Assembly (NCBI GenBank): GCA_937975915.1
Contig: CALJTY010000030.1
Location: 62,001-126,000, forward strand
Direction of reading: 5' to 3'
Source: an uncultured Acidimicrobiaceae bacterium
GTDB lineage: Bacteria; Actinomycetota; Acidimicrobiia; Acidimicrobiales; RAAP-2
DNA: 64,000 nucleotides
A program made the position numbers and the translations under genes. Below the pieces are notes generated by a model that ran no database searches, was not told where the DNA came from, and worked only from the letters and a program-made list of their open reading frames with translations. Numbering within the stretch: the stretch's first letter is position 1; every line of letters starts with the position of its first letter. This document shows, piece by piece, positions 27,814 through 39,555 of this stretch.

Positions 27814-28049
27814 TGAGTGAGGGGAGAGGGGAAAAAGCCGAGAAGTCGGTCATGTCTGAACTCCCTGGTCTCGCTGCATTTGCCACCATGGGCACGACAA
27901 TTGCACTTTGCGAAACGGTGGGCGTCCTTCTTGGGCTGTGGGCAGATCACTCATTTGGCACCGGCCCCACCTTTTTAATTATCGGGCTAGTGTTGGGAAC
28001 CGTGACGGCCGTAATGAGCGTTGTAAAGCAAGTTCGCCGTTACCTTTAA
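27813..28049 (+). CDS. atpZ: AtpZ/AtpI-like small membrane protein
   Basis: A 78-residue protein with two hydrophobic helices (about 19-38 and 48-67) and a charged start, matching the AtpZ (ATPase_gene1) group at the head of many atp operons. AtpZ with AtpI is linked to c-ring assembly and divalent ion handling. The start codon shares one base with the wecA stop. Confidence 0.75.
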   Translation: MSEGRGEKAEKSVMSELPGLAAFATMGTTIALCETVGVLLGLWADHSFGTGPTFLIIGLVLGTVTAVMSVVKQVRRYL

Positions 28050-28060
28050 ATACTTACATC

Positions 28061-28474
28061 GTGCTAGAAAACCTTCCCCCAAATACCCTTCCCCGACTAC
28101 TACGACGCACAATCTTGTCGGCAATTGTCGTGGCAATGGTGGGGTTCGTAGTAACTCTCCTGATCGCGCCCCATGCCCCTTTCGCCGCCGTTGGCGTCGT
28201 TATTGGCGTGGGACTAGCAATTCTCAACCTCAGGTTCCTTGACCGCCAGGCGGCAAACGTGGAATTAAAGGGTGAACAGAGCTCTAAGGCAATCCGCAGG
28301 CAGCTGGGTGGAAAAACGACCGGACGTTTGGCCCTGATGACTTTGGTGATTCTCGGGGTGGTTTGGCTATACGCCCCCCTAGGAATAGGTATTGTTTCAG
28401 GGCTTGTGCTTTACCAAATAGTTTTTGTGATTAACGTAATGCGGGTTGTAGCAAATCAAGGAGGATTTGAGTGA
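28061..28474 (+). CDS. atpI: ATP synthase protein I-like membrane protein
   Basis: A 137-residue protein with four membrane segments and a short basic loop in the middle (SSKAIRRQLGGKTTG), in the position of AtpI, a c-ring assembly factor. I chose GTG 28061, eleven bases after atpZ; a longer in-frame ORF from 27908 would read through atpZ in another frame. AATACT lies exactly six bases before the GTG, a possible leaderless internal promoter. It overlaps atpB by four bases. Confidence 0.72.
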   Translation: MLENLPPNTLPRLLRRTILSAIVVAMVGFVVTLLIAPHAPFAAVGVVIGVGLAILNLRFLDRQAANVELKGEQSSKAIRRQLGGKTTGRLALMTLVILGVVWLYAPLGIGIVSGLVLYQIVFVINVMRVVANQGGFE

Positions 28475-29235
28475 AGACGCTGTACGCAGCTAAGTCGATA
28501 GAAGTTGGGGTCCACCCAACGATTAGCGTCTTCGGTCAAACCATCAACCTTGACATTGTTGCGTCAACTCTTTTCGCAATGACGATTTTCTTGTTTCTGG
28601 CATTTCGCATGCGCGGAAAAATTACTGACGGTGTTCCTGGCAAGCTGCAACTTTTCTGGGAAGTTCTTACCGAGCAAGTAACCGACCTTGCAGTTTCAGC
28701 AATGGGTCCTCGCGGAAAAAAGTTTGTTCCAATCGGAGTAACTCTTTTCCTCTTCATTCTTATTTGCAACTGGATCGGTTTCATCCCGTCAGCAATGCAC
28801 CCTGGCGCCTCTGGAGAAATTCTTCCTGCACCGACTGGTGATGTAAACCTCCCTCTCGCCATGGCTCTTCTCGTCATTGTTTGGGTGCACATTGAGTCAT
28901 TCAAAGCACGCGGTGTTCGTGGTTACTTCAAGCACTACGCCCAGCCCTATACGGCGCTAGCTCCTATCAACGTGGTGGAAGAAATTACCAAGCCAATCAC
29001 GATGACCTTCCGTCTTTTCGGAAACCTTTTCTCTGGTGGACTCATGATCGCAGTTATGACCACCTTGCTTCCCATCTACGCCGTTCCATTCGGCGAGATT
29101 ATTTGGAAGCCTTTTGATCTCGGCATCGGAGTAATCCAGGCATACATCTTTATGTTGCTTGCGGTTCTCTACTTCGGCATGGCAACCAGTCATGAAGAAG
29201 AACACGACGATGTCGCAGTAGCAGCCTCACACTAA
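28471..29235 (+). CDS. atpB: ATP synthase F0 subunit a
   Basis: Subunit a (254 residues), the stator half-channel for protons. Conserved membrane segments include ICNWIGFIPSAM and the essential Arg in MTFRLFGNLFSGG. The C-terminal helix and a His-rich tail (HEEEHDD) follow. GTG 28471 overlaps atpI; the site GGAGG lies just upstream. atpE begins 21 bp downstream after AGGAGG. Confidence 0.95.
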   Translation: MKTLYAAKSIEVGVHPTISVFGQTINLDIVASTLFAMTIFLFLAFRMRGKITDGVPGKLQLFWEVLTEQVTDLAVSAMGPRGKKFVPIGVTLFLFILICNWIGFIPSAMHPGASGEILPAPTGDVNLPLAMALLVIVWVHIESFKARGVRGYFKHYAQPYTALAPINVVEEITKPITMTFRLFGNLFSGGLMIAVMTTLLPIYAVPFGEIIWKPFDLGIGVIQAYIFMLLAVLYFGMATSHEEEHDDVAVAASH

Positions 29236-29256
29236 ATCAACCAGGAGGAATAAAAA

Positions 29257-29520
29257 ATGGCAAATACAGACATCGGATCTGCGGTACGCATCGCTGGTGC
29301 ACTCATCGGTGGCGGTCTCGCCCTCGGTGGTGGTGCTATCGGAGCAGCAATTGGTGACGGTTTGGCCGGTAGCCAGACCATCGCAGCTATTGCCCGTCAG
29401 CCCGAAATTGAAAACAAAGCACGTCAGTACTTCTTCCTGACAGTGGGACTTGTTGAAGCTATGTACTTCATCAACCTTCTGTTCATGGTTGTATTCGTCT
29501 ACGTATTCAGCGCACAGTAA
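29257..29520 (+). CDS. atpE: ATP synthase F0 subunit c
   Basis: Proteolipid subunit c, 87 residues, two membrane helices joined by the polar loop ARQPE (46-50). The proton-carrying carboxylate is Glu67 in GLVEAMYF. No second sodium-type ligand set is evident, so proton coupling is likely. The strong AGGAGG site and a stable hairpin just downstream fit the high copy number of this subunit. Confidence 0.96.
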   Translation: MANTDIGSAVRIAGALIGGGLALGGGAIGAAIGDGLAGSQTIAAIARQPEIENKARQYFFLTVGLVEAMYFINLLFMVVFVYVFSAQ

Positions 29521-29526
29521 TTCTCT

Positions 29527-29554
29527 CGTTGATGGGCCTAAGGGCCCATCAACG
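29527..29554 (+). other. Stable intercistronic hairpin between atpE and atpF
   Basis: CGTTGATGGGCC (29527-29538) pairs perfectly over 12 bp with GGCCCATCAACG (29543-29554) around a TAAG loop. No T-run follows, so a terminator is unlikely. It lies seven bases after the atpE stop, where a 3' stabiliser or processing element could raise subunit c relative to its neighbours. The structure is seen; the role is inferred. Confidence 0.6.
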
Positions 29555-29584
29555 TGGTTCGTCCACTAGCAAAAGAAGGTCTTC

Positions 29585-30103
29585 ATGATCGCCGAGTCAA
29601 TATTCCTCATCCCCAATGGAACGTTCATTGTTGAACTAGCCGTTGTGGCGGTGATTTTGTTTCTCGTCACGAAGTACATCCTGCCGCCCCTTAACAAGGC
29701 CATGGAAAATCGTCAAGAACAGATTCGTGGCGCACTTGATGCTGCAGACAAGGCTCGCGCTGAAGCTGCTGCTGCAGGTGATGAGCGTGCCAAAGTGCTC
29801 GCCGCTGCTCGTGACCAAGCCCGAGAGATCGTGGCCGCAGCACAAGCAACATCTGATTCAGTGAAGGCTGAGTCTGGTGCTCGTGGACAAGCTGAATACG
29901 ACCGCATCATTGCTGCAGCGCAGGGTGAAGTTGACACTGCTCGCCAGCGAGCAATTGACGAAGCATCAGCCAAGATTGGTGAAATCGTCTTTGACCTTGT
30001 CGCCAAGATTGTCGGACGCGAAGTTGACCAGAACGCTCACCAAGACCTCGTTCGCGAAGCCGTGAGTGCTCTTAACGCCGAATCAGCGAAGGCCAAGAAC
30101 TAG
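29585..30103 (+). CDS. atpF: ATP synthase F0 subunit b
   Basis: Subunit b (172 residues), the peripheral stalk. One membrane helix (about 9-30) is followed by a long Ala/Glu/Arg-rich coiled coil. It is a single unfused b subunit, unlike the b-delta fusion of mycobacteria. It overlaps nothing and is two bases before atpH. Confidence 0.94.
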   Translation: MIAESIFLIPNGTFIVELAVVAVILFLVTKYILPPLNKAMENRQEQIRGALDAADKARAEAAAAGDERAKVLAAARDQAREIVAAAQATSDSVKAESGARGQAEYDRIIAAAQGEVDTARQRAIDEASAKIGEIVFDLVAKIVGREVDQNAHQDLVREAVSALNAESAKAKN

Positions 30104-30105
30104 TT

Positions 30106-31017
30106 ATGTTGCCAAAGCTCGAAGGATTCACTGCCGCCCTCTTGGGTTCACTAGAAGCAAGCGTGCTCGCCACGGTTGTTAGTGACCTCACGTCGGTTGA
30201 GCAAACAATTCTTTCTCGAGCTGATCTTCGCGGTGTCCTTACTGACACTTCAATCACCGGCACTGTTCGCGGTCAAATTGTTCGTGACCTCCTCACTAAC
30301 AAGGTGAACGCTTCAACCCTTCGCCTCAGCGTCTTTGCCGCTTCTTCTGTTCCCGCCCAAGAAGTTCCCCACGCATTCAGCGAACTTGTTGCGGTGGCAC
30401 TTAGCTTCAAAGAAATGGGTGTCTTCACACCAGCAAACCTCGGACTCATGAACGCACGTAAGCGCGTTGGTGGATTCGCAGATGCGCTGCTAGAAAACCT
30501 CGAAACTTCACAGTTCGCAACAATTGAAGCTGAACTCTTCACATGGGCTCGCACCATTGAGGGCAACTTGGCACTTCGTCGCGTTTTGCTCGACCGTGAT
30601 GCTCACGTGGCATCACGCGTTGGCACTGTTGAACAACTACTTGGTTCAAAGGTTCACGCAGTGACCTTGAGCCTTACTCGCTACGTCATTGAAGGTGGTC
30701 GCCCGCGTGACGTTGTTGGAACACTCGACTATTTAGTTGACTACGTAGCTAAGGCTCGTGACTGGCGTGTGGCACGTGTGTACACCGCTCGTGCACTCGA
30801 TGCCCAGAGCCAGAGTCAACTTGTTGCATCACTCAGCGCCCTCACCGGCAAGAGTGTTGAACTGCAAATCGCTGAAGACGCATCGCTACTTGGTGGTGTT
30901 GTCGTTGACGTAGGCGACCTTCACCTCGACGCCACCACTCGTGGCCGTCTTGGTGTACTGCACGACGCCGTGGCGTCGGGACGTCTGTATGAATCTTCTC
31001 TATCTGGAAATAACTAG
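30106..31017 (+). CDS. atpH: ATP synthase F1 subunit delta
   Basis: Delta subunit joining the peripheral stalk to F1. At 303 residues it is much longer than the roughly 180 of most bacteria, like other actinobacterial forms that carry an additional N-terminal region. The conserved C-terminal segment is near LIAEDASLLGGVVVDVGD. ATG 30106 lies two bases after atpF. Confidence 0.9.
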   Translation: MLPKLEGFTAALLGSLEASVLATVVSDLTSVEQTILSRADLRGVLTDTSITGTVRGQIVRDLLTNKVNASTLRLSVFAASSVPAQEVPHAFSELVAVALSFKEMGVFTPANLGLMNARKRVGGFADALLENLETSQFATIEAELFTWARTIEGNLALRRVLLDRDAHVASRVGTVEQLLGSKVHAVTLSLTRYVIEGGRPRDVVGTLDYLVDYVAKARDWRVARVYTARALDAQSQSQLVASLSALTGKSVELQIAEDASLLGGVVVDVGDLHLDATTRGRLGVLHDAVASGRLYESSLSGNN

Positions 31018-31032
31018 GAAAAGGAAACTGTG

Positions 31033-32550
31033 ATGACTGAGCTCACCATTAGTGCCAATGAAATAACCGAAGCGCTGCGAAAGCACGTCACCGAATTCAC
31101 ACCAGCTGTTGGTGCGGAGCAGGTTGGTCGTGTCGTAGAAGTTGGTGACGGTATTGCACGTGTATCGGGTCTACCTTCAGCAATGGTTAACGAGCTGCTT
31201 GAGTTCCAAGACGGAACACTCGGACTCGCAATGAACCTCGATGAAGAGACCATCGGTGCCGTAGTTCTTGGAACCGTTGACGGCATCGAAGAAGAGCAGA
31301 TCGTTCGTGCCACTGGTCGCATCCTTTCAATGCCAGTTGGTGACGCTCTACTTGGTCGCGTGGTGAACGCACTCGGTGAGCCAATCGACGGAAAGGGACC
31401 ACTCGTTAACCCTAAGCAGCGTCGTATGGAGATCCAGGCCCCTGGTATCACTGGACGCCAGCCCGTAGGAGAGCCACTACAAACTGGAATCAAGGCCATT
31501 GACGCCATGACACCTATTGGACGTGGACAGCGCGAGCTCATCATTGGTGACCGCAAGACCGGTAAGACCACTGTTGCCATTGACACAATCTTGAACCAAA
31601 AGGGACAGGGTGTTAAGTGCATCTACGTTGCCATTGGTCAGAAGAACTCTTCAGTTGCACAGACCGTAAAGACTCTTGAAGACTTCGGTGCACTTGAGTA
31701 CACCGTTGTTGTTGTGGCTTCTGCTGGAGACCCAGCACCGTTCAAGTTCCTTGCTCCTTACGCTGGTTGCGCAATTGGCCAGGAGTGGATGGACACTGGT
31801 GAGCACGCACTTGTTGTGTACGACGACCTTTCAAAGCAGGCTGAAGCGTACCGACAGATTTCACTTCTTCTTCGTCGCCCACCAGGCCGCGAAGCGTACC
31901 CTGGAGACGTTTTCTACCTTCACAGCCGTCTTCTTGAGCGTGCTGCGAAGTTGAGCGACGACCTCGGTGGTGGATCACTTACTGCACTTCCAATTATCGA
32001 AACCAAGGCCGGTGACATTTCTGCCTACATCCCTACCAACGTGATTTCAATCACCGACGGTCAGGTCTTCTTGGAATCAGACTTGTTCTACTCGGGTGTT
32101 CGCCCAGCGATCAACGTAGGTAACTCGGTTTCTCGAGTGGGTGGTGCTGCGCAAATTAAGGCTATGAAGTCTGTAGCTGGAACGCTAAAGATTGACCTTG
32201 CTCAGTTCCGTGACCTCGAGTCATTCGCAACCTTCGGTTCTGAACTCGACAAGTCTTCACAGCAGCAGCTCGACCGTGGATACCGTCTCACTGAACTACT
32301 GAAGCAGGGACTTAACGCTCCAGTGCCAGTTGAAGAGCAGTGCATTGTTATTTACGCAGGAACTAAGGGATGGCTAGACACCATTCCAGTTGCTGACGTT
32401 CGCCGATTCGAATCAGAGCTTCTAACAACTTTCCGTGCCAAGCACGCTGACATGTTGGCTCAGATCCGTGACAAGGGAACAATGCCAGAGTCAGACGTTC
32501 TCGACGCTGCGCTTCGTACATTCGTTGACAGCTTCGCAACAAGCAACTAG
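31033..32550 (+). CDS. atpA: ATP synthase F1 subunit alpha
   Basis: Non-catalytic nucleotide-binding subunit, 505 residues. Walker A is [11 protein letters not shown] near residue 170, and the signature [14 protein letters not shown] is present near 357. I prefer ATG 31033 to an adjacent upstream GTG at 31030, since GGAAAAGGAAA lies at suitable distance. 13-15 bp follow atpH. Confidence 0.96.
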   Translation: MTELTISANEITEALRKHVTEFTPAVGAEQVGRVVEVGDGIARVSGLPSAMVNELLEFQDGTLGLAMNLDEETIGAVVLGTVDGIEEEQIVRATGRILSMPVGDALLGRVVNALGEPIDGKGPLVNPKQRRMEIQAPGITGRQPVGEPLQTGIKAIDAMTPIGRGQRELIIGDRKTGKTTVAIDTILNQKGQGVKCIYVAIGQKNSSVAQTVKTLEDFGALEYTVVVVASAGDPAPFKFLAPYAGCAIGQEWMDTGEHALVVYDDLSKQAEAYRQISLLLRRPPGREAYPGDVFYLHSRLLERAAKLSDDLGGGSLTALPIIETKAGDISAYIPTNVISITDGQVFLESDLFYSGVRPAINVGNSVSRVGGAAQIKAMKSVAGTLKIDLAQFRDLESFATFGSELDKSSQQQLDRGYRLTELLKQGLNAPVPVEEQCIVIYAGTKGWLDTIPVADVRRFESELLTTFRAKHADMLAQIRDKGTMPESDVLDAALRTFVDSFATSN

Positions 32551-32584
32551 TTAGAAATTTTAGAGAGAGAAGAGAGGAGGAGCA

Positions 32585-34918
<2,334 letters not shown>

Positions 34919-34919
<1 letters not shown>

Positions 34920-35257
34920 TGGCAACTTTGAAGGTAGAAATCGTATCGCCCGAGGCGGCGTTGTGGACAGGTGACGCTACGTCACTCACTGCACGCTCCT
35001 CGGACGGTGATTTCACAATCCTGCCCCAGCACACGTCAACTGTTGGTGACATTGTTCCAGGAGTTGTCTACGTGCAGACAGCAAACGGCGAACTCGCCTT
35101 CGTTGTTGACGGTGGGTACTTCCAAGTTGGCGCTAGTGACGAAGAGGGCGTAACACTCGCCACTGTTCTTGCTGGTGTTGCAAAGCTTGCAACGAACCGC
35201 ACAGAAGCACTTGAGCTCGCAGCTAGCCAAGCAGCCGAACTCGCTTCAGCGAACTAA
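34919..35257 (+). CDS. atpC: ATP synthase F1 subunit epsilon
   Basis: Epsilon subunit, 112 residues, the regulator of ATP hydrolysis. The N-terminal beta-sandwich (EIVSPEAALWTGDA...) is clear. The C-terminal helical part is short, as in other actinobacteria. The start overlaps the atpD stop (TAATG). Last gene of the operon; the convergent CBS gene ends three bases beyond it. Confidence 0.94.
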
Positions 35258-35260
35258 GGC

Positions 35261-35692
35261 CTACCTAGCGTTTACGTAGTCGAGTAGTTCTTTTTTGTCG
35301 TGCTCGAGTTCTTCAAAACGAGCTTTCACGATGTCGCCAATTGACACTACGCCAATGAGTGCACCGTGCTCAACAACTGGTACATGGCGAATTCTTTCGG
35401 CGGTCATCATGCCCATTAATTCGTTGACTGAAGTTTCTGGCGTGCAACGCGTAACGGGACTTGACATTAAGTCATGAACTTTCATTGAGAGCGCATCAGC
35501 ACCGTGTCCTGCAATAGCTCTCACGGCATCACGCTCTGAAAATATCCCCACGAGTGGTGCGTCAAGACCAGTCACAATCAATGCGCCGATTCTTCGCTCT
35601 TGAAGAATGTGTAGTGCGTCAGATACCGAACGGTTTTCAGAAATAGTGGCGACGTCGCCACCCTTTGCCTGTAATAAAAACGAGACGTTCAT
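35261..35692 (-). CDS. Two-CBS-domain protein
   Basis: A 143-residue protein made of two CBS motifs (about 6-60 and 72-125), the paired Bateman module that binds adenylyl nucleotides. Visible features are VSDALHILQERRIGALIVTG, VGIFSERDAVRAIAGHG and HVPVVEHGALIGVVSIGDIVK. It has a GGAGG site eight bases before its ATG. No fused effector domain is present, so the target is unknown. Such stand-alone CBS proteins are common in aquatic bacteria. Confidence 0.88.
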   Translation of the reverse strand: MNVSFLLQAKGGDVATISENRSVSDALHILQERRIGALIVTGLDAPLVGIFSERDAVRAIAGHGADALSMKVHDLMSSPVTRCTPETSVNELMGMMTAERIRHVPVVEHGALIGVVSIGDIVKARFEELEHDKKELLDYVNAR

Positions 35693-35810
35693 AACGAACC
35701 TCCAAGCGGATCAATCTGGTCCTAGAACTGACCATAGGACTATTTGTAGTTGCTAGCCAGCGAAAAGGTCACATTGTGAACAAGTGGACAAAGCCTGGGA
35801 TTAAAGGCCT

Positions 35811-36833
35811 TTAGAAGCCTGCAGTGGTGAATTCCTGGAGCTTGTCGTGACGGTGGAAGGTTTCAATGGTGCGAACCGTTCCCGACTTCGAGCGAACAAC
35901 GAGTGACTGTGTGGTTGCTCCAAAGTCGTGGAAGCGAACACCACGAAGGATGTCACCATCAGTAATGGCAGTTGCTGAGAAGTAGCAGTTGTCACTCGCA
36001 ACGAGGTCATCAGTTGTTAAGACCTTGGTGAAGGAATAACCAAGGTCTTCGGCGATCTTCTTTTCTTCGTCGTTTCGTGCATAGAGCACACCTTGAATTT
36101 CTCCACCGAGTCCCTTAAGCGCCGCAGCTGCGATAACCCCTTCAGGTGTTCCACCAACGCCGAGCAAAATGTCGACACCAGAGTTTGGCCATCCGGTTGC
36201 AATTGCACCAGCGACGTCGCCGTCAGAAATTGAAAGCACGCGAGCTCCAGCCTCACGAACTTCTGCAACGAGGTCGTCGTGGCGTGGGCGGTCAAGTATG
36301 ACCACTCCGAGTTCTTGGACGCTCTTCTTTAGGCGCTTGGAGAGTTCTTTCAGGTTGTCAGTAGGTGAGGCATTGATGTCAATGGCGCCACGTCCACGTG
36401 GGCCAACGGCAATCTTGTTCATGTAGAACGTTGGACCAGGATTGAACATGGTCCCTTTTTCAGAAAGGGCAATCACTGACAGAGCACCATTTCGACCCAT
36501 GGCCGTAAGTGTGGTGCCGTCAACTGGGTCAACCGCCACGTCAACTTGAGGAGCCGTGCCGTCACCAATTCGCTCACCGTTATAAAGCATCGGTGCTTCG
36601 TCTTTTTCGCCTTCACCAATGACAACAATGCCGTCCATTGGGATTCCACCGAGTACGAAACGCATGGCGTCAACTGCTGCGCCGTCGGCGGAGAGCTTGT
36701 CGCCACGTCCCGCCCAGCGAGCTGCGGCAATGGCCGCTGCTTCGGTGACACGAATCATTTCTAGGGCAATGTTGCGGTCTGGAGTCTGAGGTGGCTGCAC
36801 ATACAGATGGTACTCCGAGCCCTCAGATTCCAC
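35811..36833 (-). CDS. glpX: Class II fructose-1,6-bisphosphatase
   Basis: GlpX-type fructose-1,6-bisphosphatase (340 residues), the gluconeogenic step from fructose-1,6-bisphosphate to fructose-6-phosphate. Metal and substrate motifs: [48 protein letters not shown]. GlpX is the usual form in actinobacteria. It is divergent from murA with 48 bp between starts. A 118-bp gap to the CBS gene holds that gene's promoter. Confidence 0.94.
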   Translation of the reverse strand: MESEGSEYHLYVQPPQTPDRNIALEMIRVTEAAAIAAARWAGRGDKLSADGAAVDAMRFVLGGIPMDGIVVIGEGEKDEAPMLYNGERIGDGTAPQVDVAVDPVDGTTLTAMGRNGALSVIALSEKGTMFNPGPTFYMNKIAVGPRGRGAIDINASPTDNLKELSKRLKKSVQELGVVILDRPRHDDLVAEVREAGARVLSISDGDVAGAIATGWPNSGVDILLGVGGTPEGVIAAAALKGLGGEIQGVLYARNDEEKKIAEDLGYSFTKVLTTDDLVASDNCYFSATAITDGDILRGVRFHDFGATTQSLVVRSKSGTVRTIETFHRHDKLQEFTTAGF

Positions 36834-36881
36834 CTAAACAACGGGTCCATATCCCGGGGTTTTTGCGGCAATACTTGAGGG

Positions 36882-38147
36882 GTGAGTTCTCTTGTAGTGA
36901 AGCCATCTGGACCCCTCTCGGGAGAGGTCCAGGCCCATGGAGCCAAGAACGCCGTTTTGAAGCAGATGGCGGCCTGCCTCCTGGCCAGTGGCGAGCACTG
37001 CCTTACTAACGTTCCAGACATCACCGACGTCACCATGATGGTGGAACTTCTCGTGGCGCTCGGTTGCACGGTGAAGCGACCAAACAAACACGAACTTTGC
37101 ATTGTGGTTCCTGAAGCGAAAGACATTCACCCGGTAGCTCCCGCACATCTCTTTGAAGCAATGCGAGCTTCAATTGTTGTGCTCGGTCCACTACTTGCGC
37201 GATGTGGCGAAGCGAACATGGCACTTCCTGGTGGTGACGACTTTGGTCAGCGCCCAATCAACTTTCACACCGATGGTCTAAGTGCCATGGGTGCTGAATT
37301 TCATAATGATCGAAATTCAATTCGCGCGACACTTTCTCGCCCGCGTCTAAAAGCAACTCGAATCACCCTTGAGTATCCGAGCCACACGGCAACAGACAAC
37401 TTGCTAATGGCCTGCGTACTGGCTGAAGGGCGATCAGTCATTGACAACGCGGCGCGTGAACCTGAAGTTGAAGACCTTGGCCACCAGCTACAAGCCATGG
37501 GCGCGAAGATTGAAGGACTCGGCACGTCACGTCTCACCATTGACGGTGTTGAAAAACTTGAGCCAGCCCACCACGAAGTAATTCCAGACCGCGTTGTGGC
37601 TGCGACCTACTTGGCTTCTGGACTCATTACCGGGGGAGAAGTTCGCGTTGTTGATGCAAACCCACGTCACATGGAAATGCTGCTTCGAAAGATTGAAACC
37701 ATCGGTGGCGTTGTCGACATTTCTGGCCCAGGAATCTCAGTTCGCGGACCGCAGCGACTGAAGGCGTGTGACGTCGCAACGTTGCCTTATCCAGGAGTCG
37801 CTACTGACTACAAGCCGCTCATCACCACCATGCTTAGCGTTGCTGACGGCGTATCAGTGGTGACTGAGAATCTTTTTGCGGGTCGCTTTCGTTACGTTGA
37901 TGAACTAGTTCGCCTAGGAGCAACAATCACTACTGAAGGTCACCACGCCATGATTCGCGGAGTTGATCACTTAACTGGAACAACCGTTCGCGCTAGCGAC
38001 ATTCGTGCGTGCGCAGCGCTCACCTTGGCGGGACTAGTGGCGAATGGTGAAACAACCATTGAAGGTCTCGAACACGCTGAACGTGGGTACGATGATTTCA
38101 TAGGCAGACTTTCAAGTCTCGGAGCAAAGGTTGAGAGGACTGCATGA
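36882..38147 (+). CDS. murA: UDP-N-acetylglucosamine 1-carboxyvinyltransferase MurA (Asp form)
   Basis: First committed enzyme of peptidoglycan synthesis, 421 residues, transferring enolpyruvate from PEP to UDP-GlcNAc. The Lys-Asn pair (22-23 in AHGAKNAVL) is present. At the position of the catalytic cysteine the loop reads ALPGGDDFGQRP, so Asp119 replaces Cys. In mycobacteria and chlamydiae this same change makes MurA insensitive to fosfomycin. GTG 36882 lies six bases after AATACT. It overlaps meaB by four bases. Confidence 0.93.
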   Translation: MSSLVVKPSGPLSGEVQAHGAKNAVLKQMAACLLASGEHCLTNVPDITDVTMMVELLVALGCTVKRPNKHELCIVVPEAKDIHPVAPAHLFEAMRASIVVLGPLLARCGEANMALPGGDDFGQRPINFHTDGLSAMGAEFHNDRNSIRATLSRPRLKATRITLEYPSHTATDNLLMACVLAEGRSVIDNAAREPEVEDLGHQLQAMGAKIEGLGTSRLTIDGVEKLEPAHHEVIPDRVVAATYLASGLITGGEVRVVDANPRHMEMLLRKIETIGGVVDISGPGISVRGPQRLKACDVATLPYPGVATDYKPLITTMLSVADGVSVVTENLFAGRFRYVDELVRLGATITTEGHHAMIRGVDHLTGTTVRASDIRACAALTLAGLVANGETTIEGLEHAERGYDDFIGRLSSLGAKVERTA

Positions 38148-39106
38148 TTGCGCGTGACCCCGCTGTGTTGGTGGAACAAGCAAAGGGTGGATCACGTACC
38201 GCGCTCGCCAGGCTCATCACCTATGTGGAGTCTGGAGGGGCCCAGCATCGCCAGACCGTCTCCTTGGCTTACCAAGCCCCTTCGCCATACGTAGTGGGCA
38301 TTACAGGCCCTCCTGGGGCCGGAAAATCGACCCTGACGGACCAGCTGATTACAACTGCCCTGGAACGTGGATCTTTCGACGGAGCGCACCCTTTTAGCCA
38401 GGTGGGCATCCTCTGCATTGACCCGAGTTCGCCCTTCACTGGTGGGGCCATCTTGGGCGATCGAATTCGCATGCAAGACCACGCCACCAACGAGCACGTG
38501 TTCATTCGATCCATGGCAACACGTGGTCACCTTGGTGGACTCTCGCTCGCTGTTCCAGATGCGGTGCGCGTACTTGGCGCAGCAAGTTTTTCACTCGCGC
38601 TCGTCGAAACAGTTGGTGTTGGACAAATGGAAGTTGACATTGCCTCAGCTGCGGACACAACCATTGTTGTTACGAACCCTGGATGGGGTGACGCCATGCA
38701 AGCAAACAAGGCAGGACTTTTAGAAGTAGCGGACATCTTTGTCATTAACAAAGCTGACCGCGCTGGCGTTCGTGAAACCAGGCGAGACCTAGAACAGATG
38801 CTCGACCTCGGCGGCATGCACGATTGGCGGCCAACAATTCTTGAAACCGTGGCGAGCAATGGCACCGGAGTTGACGCGCTCTTTGAAGCAATTTGTGAGC
38901 ACCGACGTCACCTTGAATCTTCGCCTCAAAATGCTCACATTGAAAAGCGCACTAAGGCCGAACTCGAGAAGGTTTTAGCGGCGATGCTTCGCGCCAGAGT
39001 TTCAGGAATTAGCAACGGATCTCGTTATGAGGAGCAAGTTGCCGCACTTATTGCTGGCACGACAGACCCCTATAAGGCCGCCGAGGCACTACTCTCAGAA
39101 GCATGA
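38144..39106 (+). CDS. meaB: MeaB/ArgK-family G3E GTPase
   Basis: P-loop GTPase of 320 residues with GPPGAGKST (near residue 50), a CIDPSSPFTGGAILGDRIRM segment and NKADR. MeaB proteins protect and load B12-dependent methylmalonyl-CoA mutase or related acyl-CoA mutases. No mutase gene is in this window, so its partner is elsewhere. A link to the riboswitch-controlled B12 uptake operon at 7.3-10 kb is plausible. It overlaps murA (ATGA) and the next gene by four bases. Confidence 0.9.
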   Translation: MIARDPAVLVEQAKGGSRTALARLITYVESGGAQHRQTVSLAYQAPSPYVVGITGPPGAGKSTLTDQLITTALERGSFDGAHPFSQVGILCIDPSSPFTGGAILGDRIRMQDHATNEHVFIRSMATRGHLGGLSLAVPDAVRVLGAASFSLALVETVGVGQMEVDIASAADTTIVVTNPGWGDAMQANKAGLLEVADIFVINKADRAGVRETRRDLEQMLDLGGMHDWRPTILETVASNGTGVDALFEAICEHRRHLESSPQNAHIEKRTKAELEKVLAAMLRARVSGISNGSRYEEQVAALIAGTTDPYKAAEALLSEA

Positions 39107-39555
39107 TTGCTACTTCAGTTGGATACGACATTGTCTTTTTGATTCACCTACTGGCAGGTGTGAGCGCACTCGTGGTTTTCATTACCATGCACTTCTCAGC
39201 GCAGAAAGTCGCACGTGGCGCCGACAGTGCAGTGCAGCAAGCGAAGTTCCCTGGTGGACGAAATTGGGCTGCACGCATTTTGCACCTCTTGCCAATAACG
39301 GGCATCATCATGAGCAGCGTTGGAACAGACAAGGTTTCATTCCGCCAACCATGGGTGAGTGCCGGACTTCTTATTTACATCCTCGCTGCAGGCCACCTCG
39401 AGGCACGACTATTGCCAAGTGAGCGCGCACTGGCGAAGACGATCAAAGAAAACGGCGTTGCTTCACCTGCGGCTGGGCGCAAATTCATGATCTCAGTTGA
39501 CACATTGCTCGCACTGGTTGCAGTGGGCTTTGTTGTAATGCTTGTTCAGATCTAG
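39103..39555 (+). CDS. Small four-helix membrane protein, unknown function
   Basis: A 150-residue protein with four probable membrane helices: about 8-30, 54-70, 86-102 and 130-150. A conserved-looking first helix carries one His (LIHLLAG) and a second histidine follows (MHFSAQ), which may bind heme or metal as in DUF2269/CopD-like proteins; this is only a resemblance. It overlaps meaB at its start and the convergent cysN at its stop, each by four bases. Confidence 0.6.
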   Translation: MIATSVGYDIVFLIHLLAGVSALVVFITMHFSAQKVARGADSAVQQAKFPGGRNWAARILHLLPITGIIMSSVGTDKVSFRQPWVSAGLLIYILAAGHLEARLLPSERALAKTIKENGVASPAAGRKFMISVDTLLALVAVGFVVMLVQI

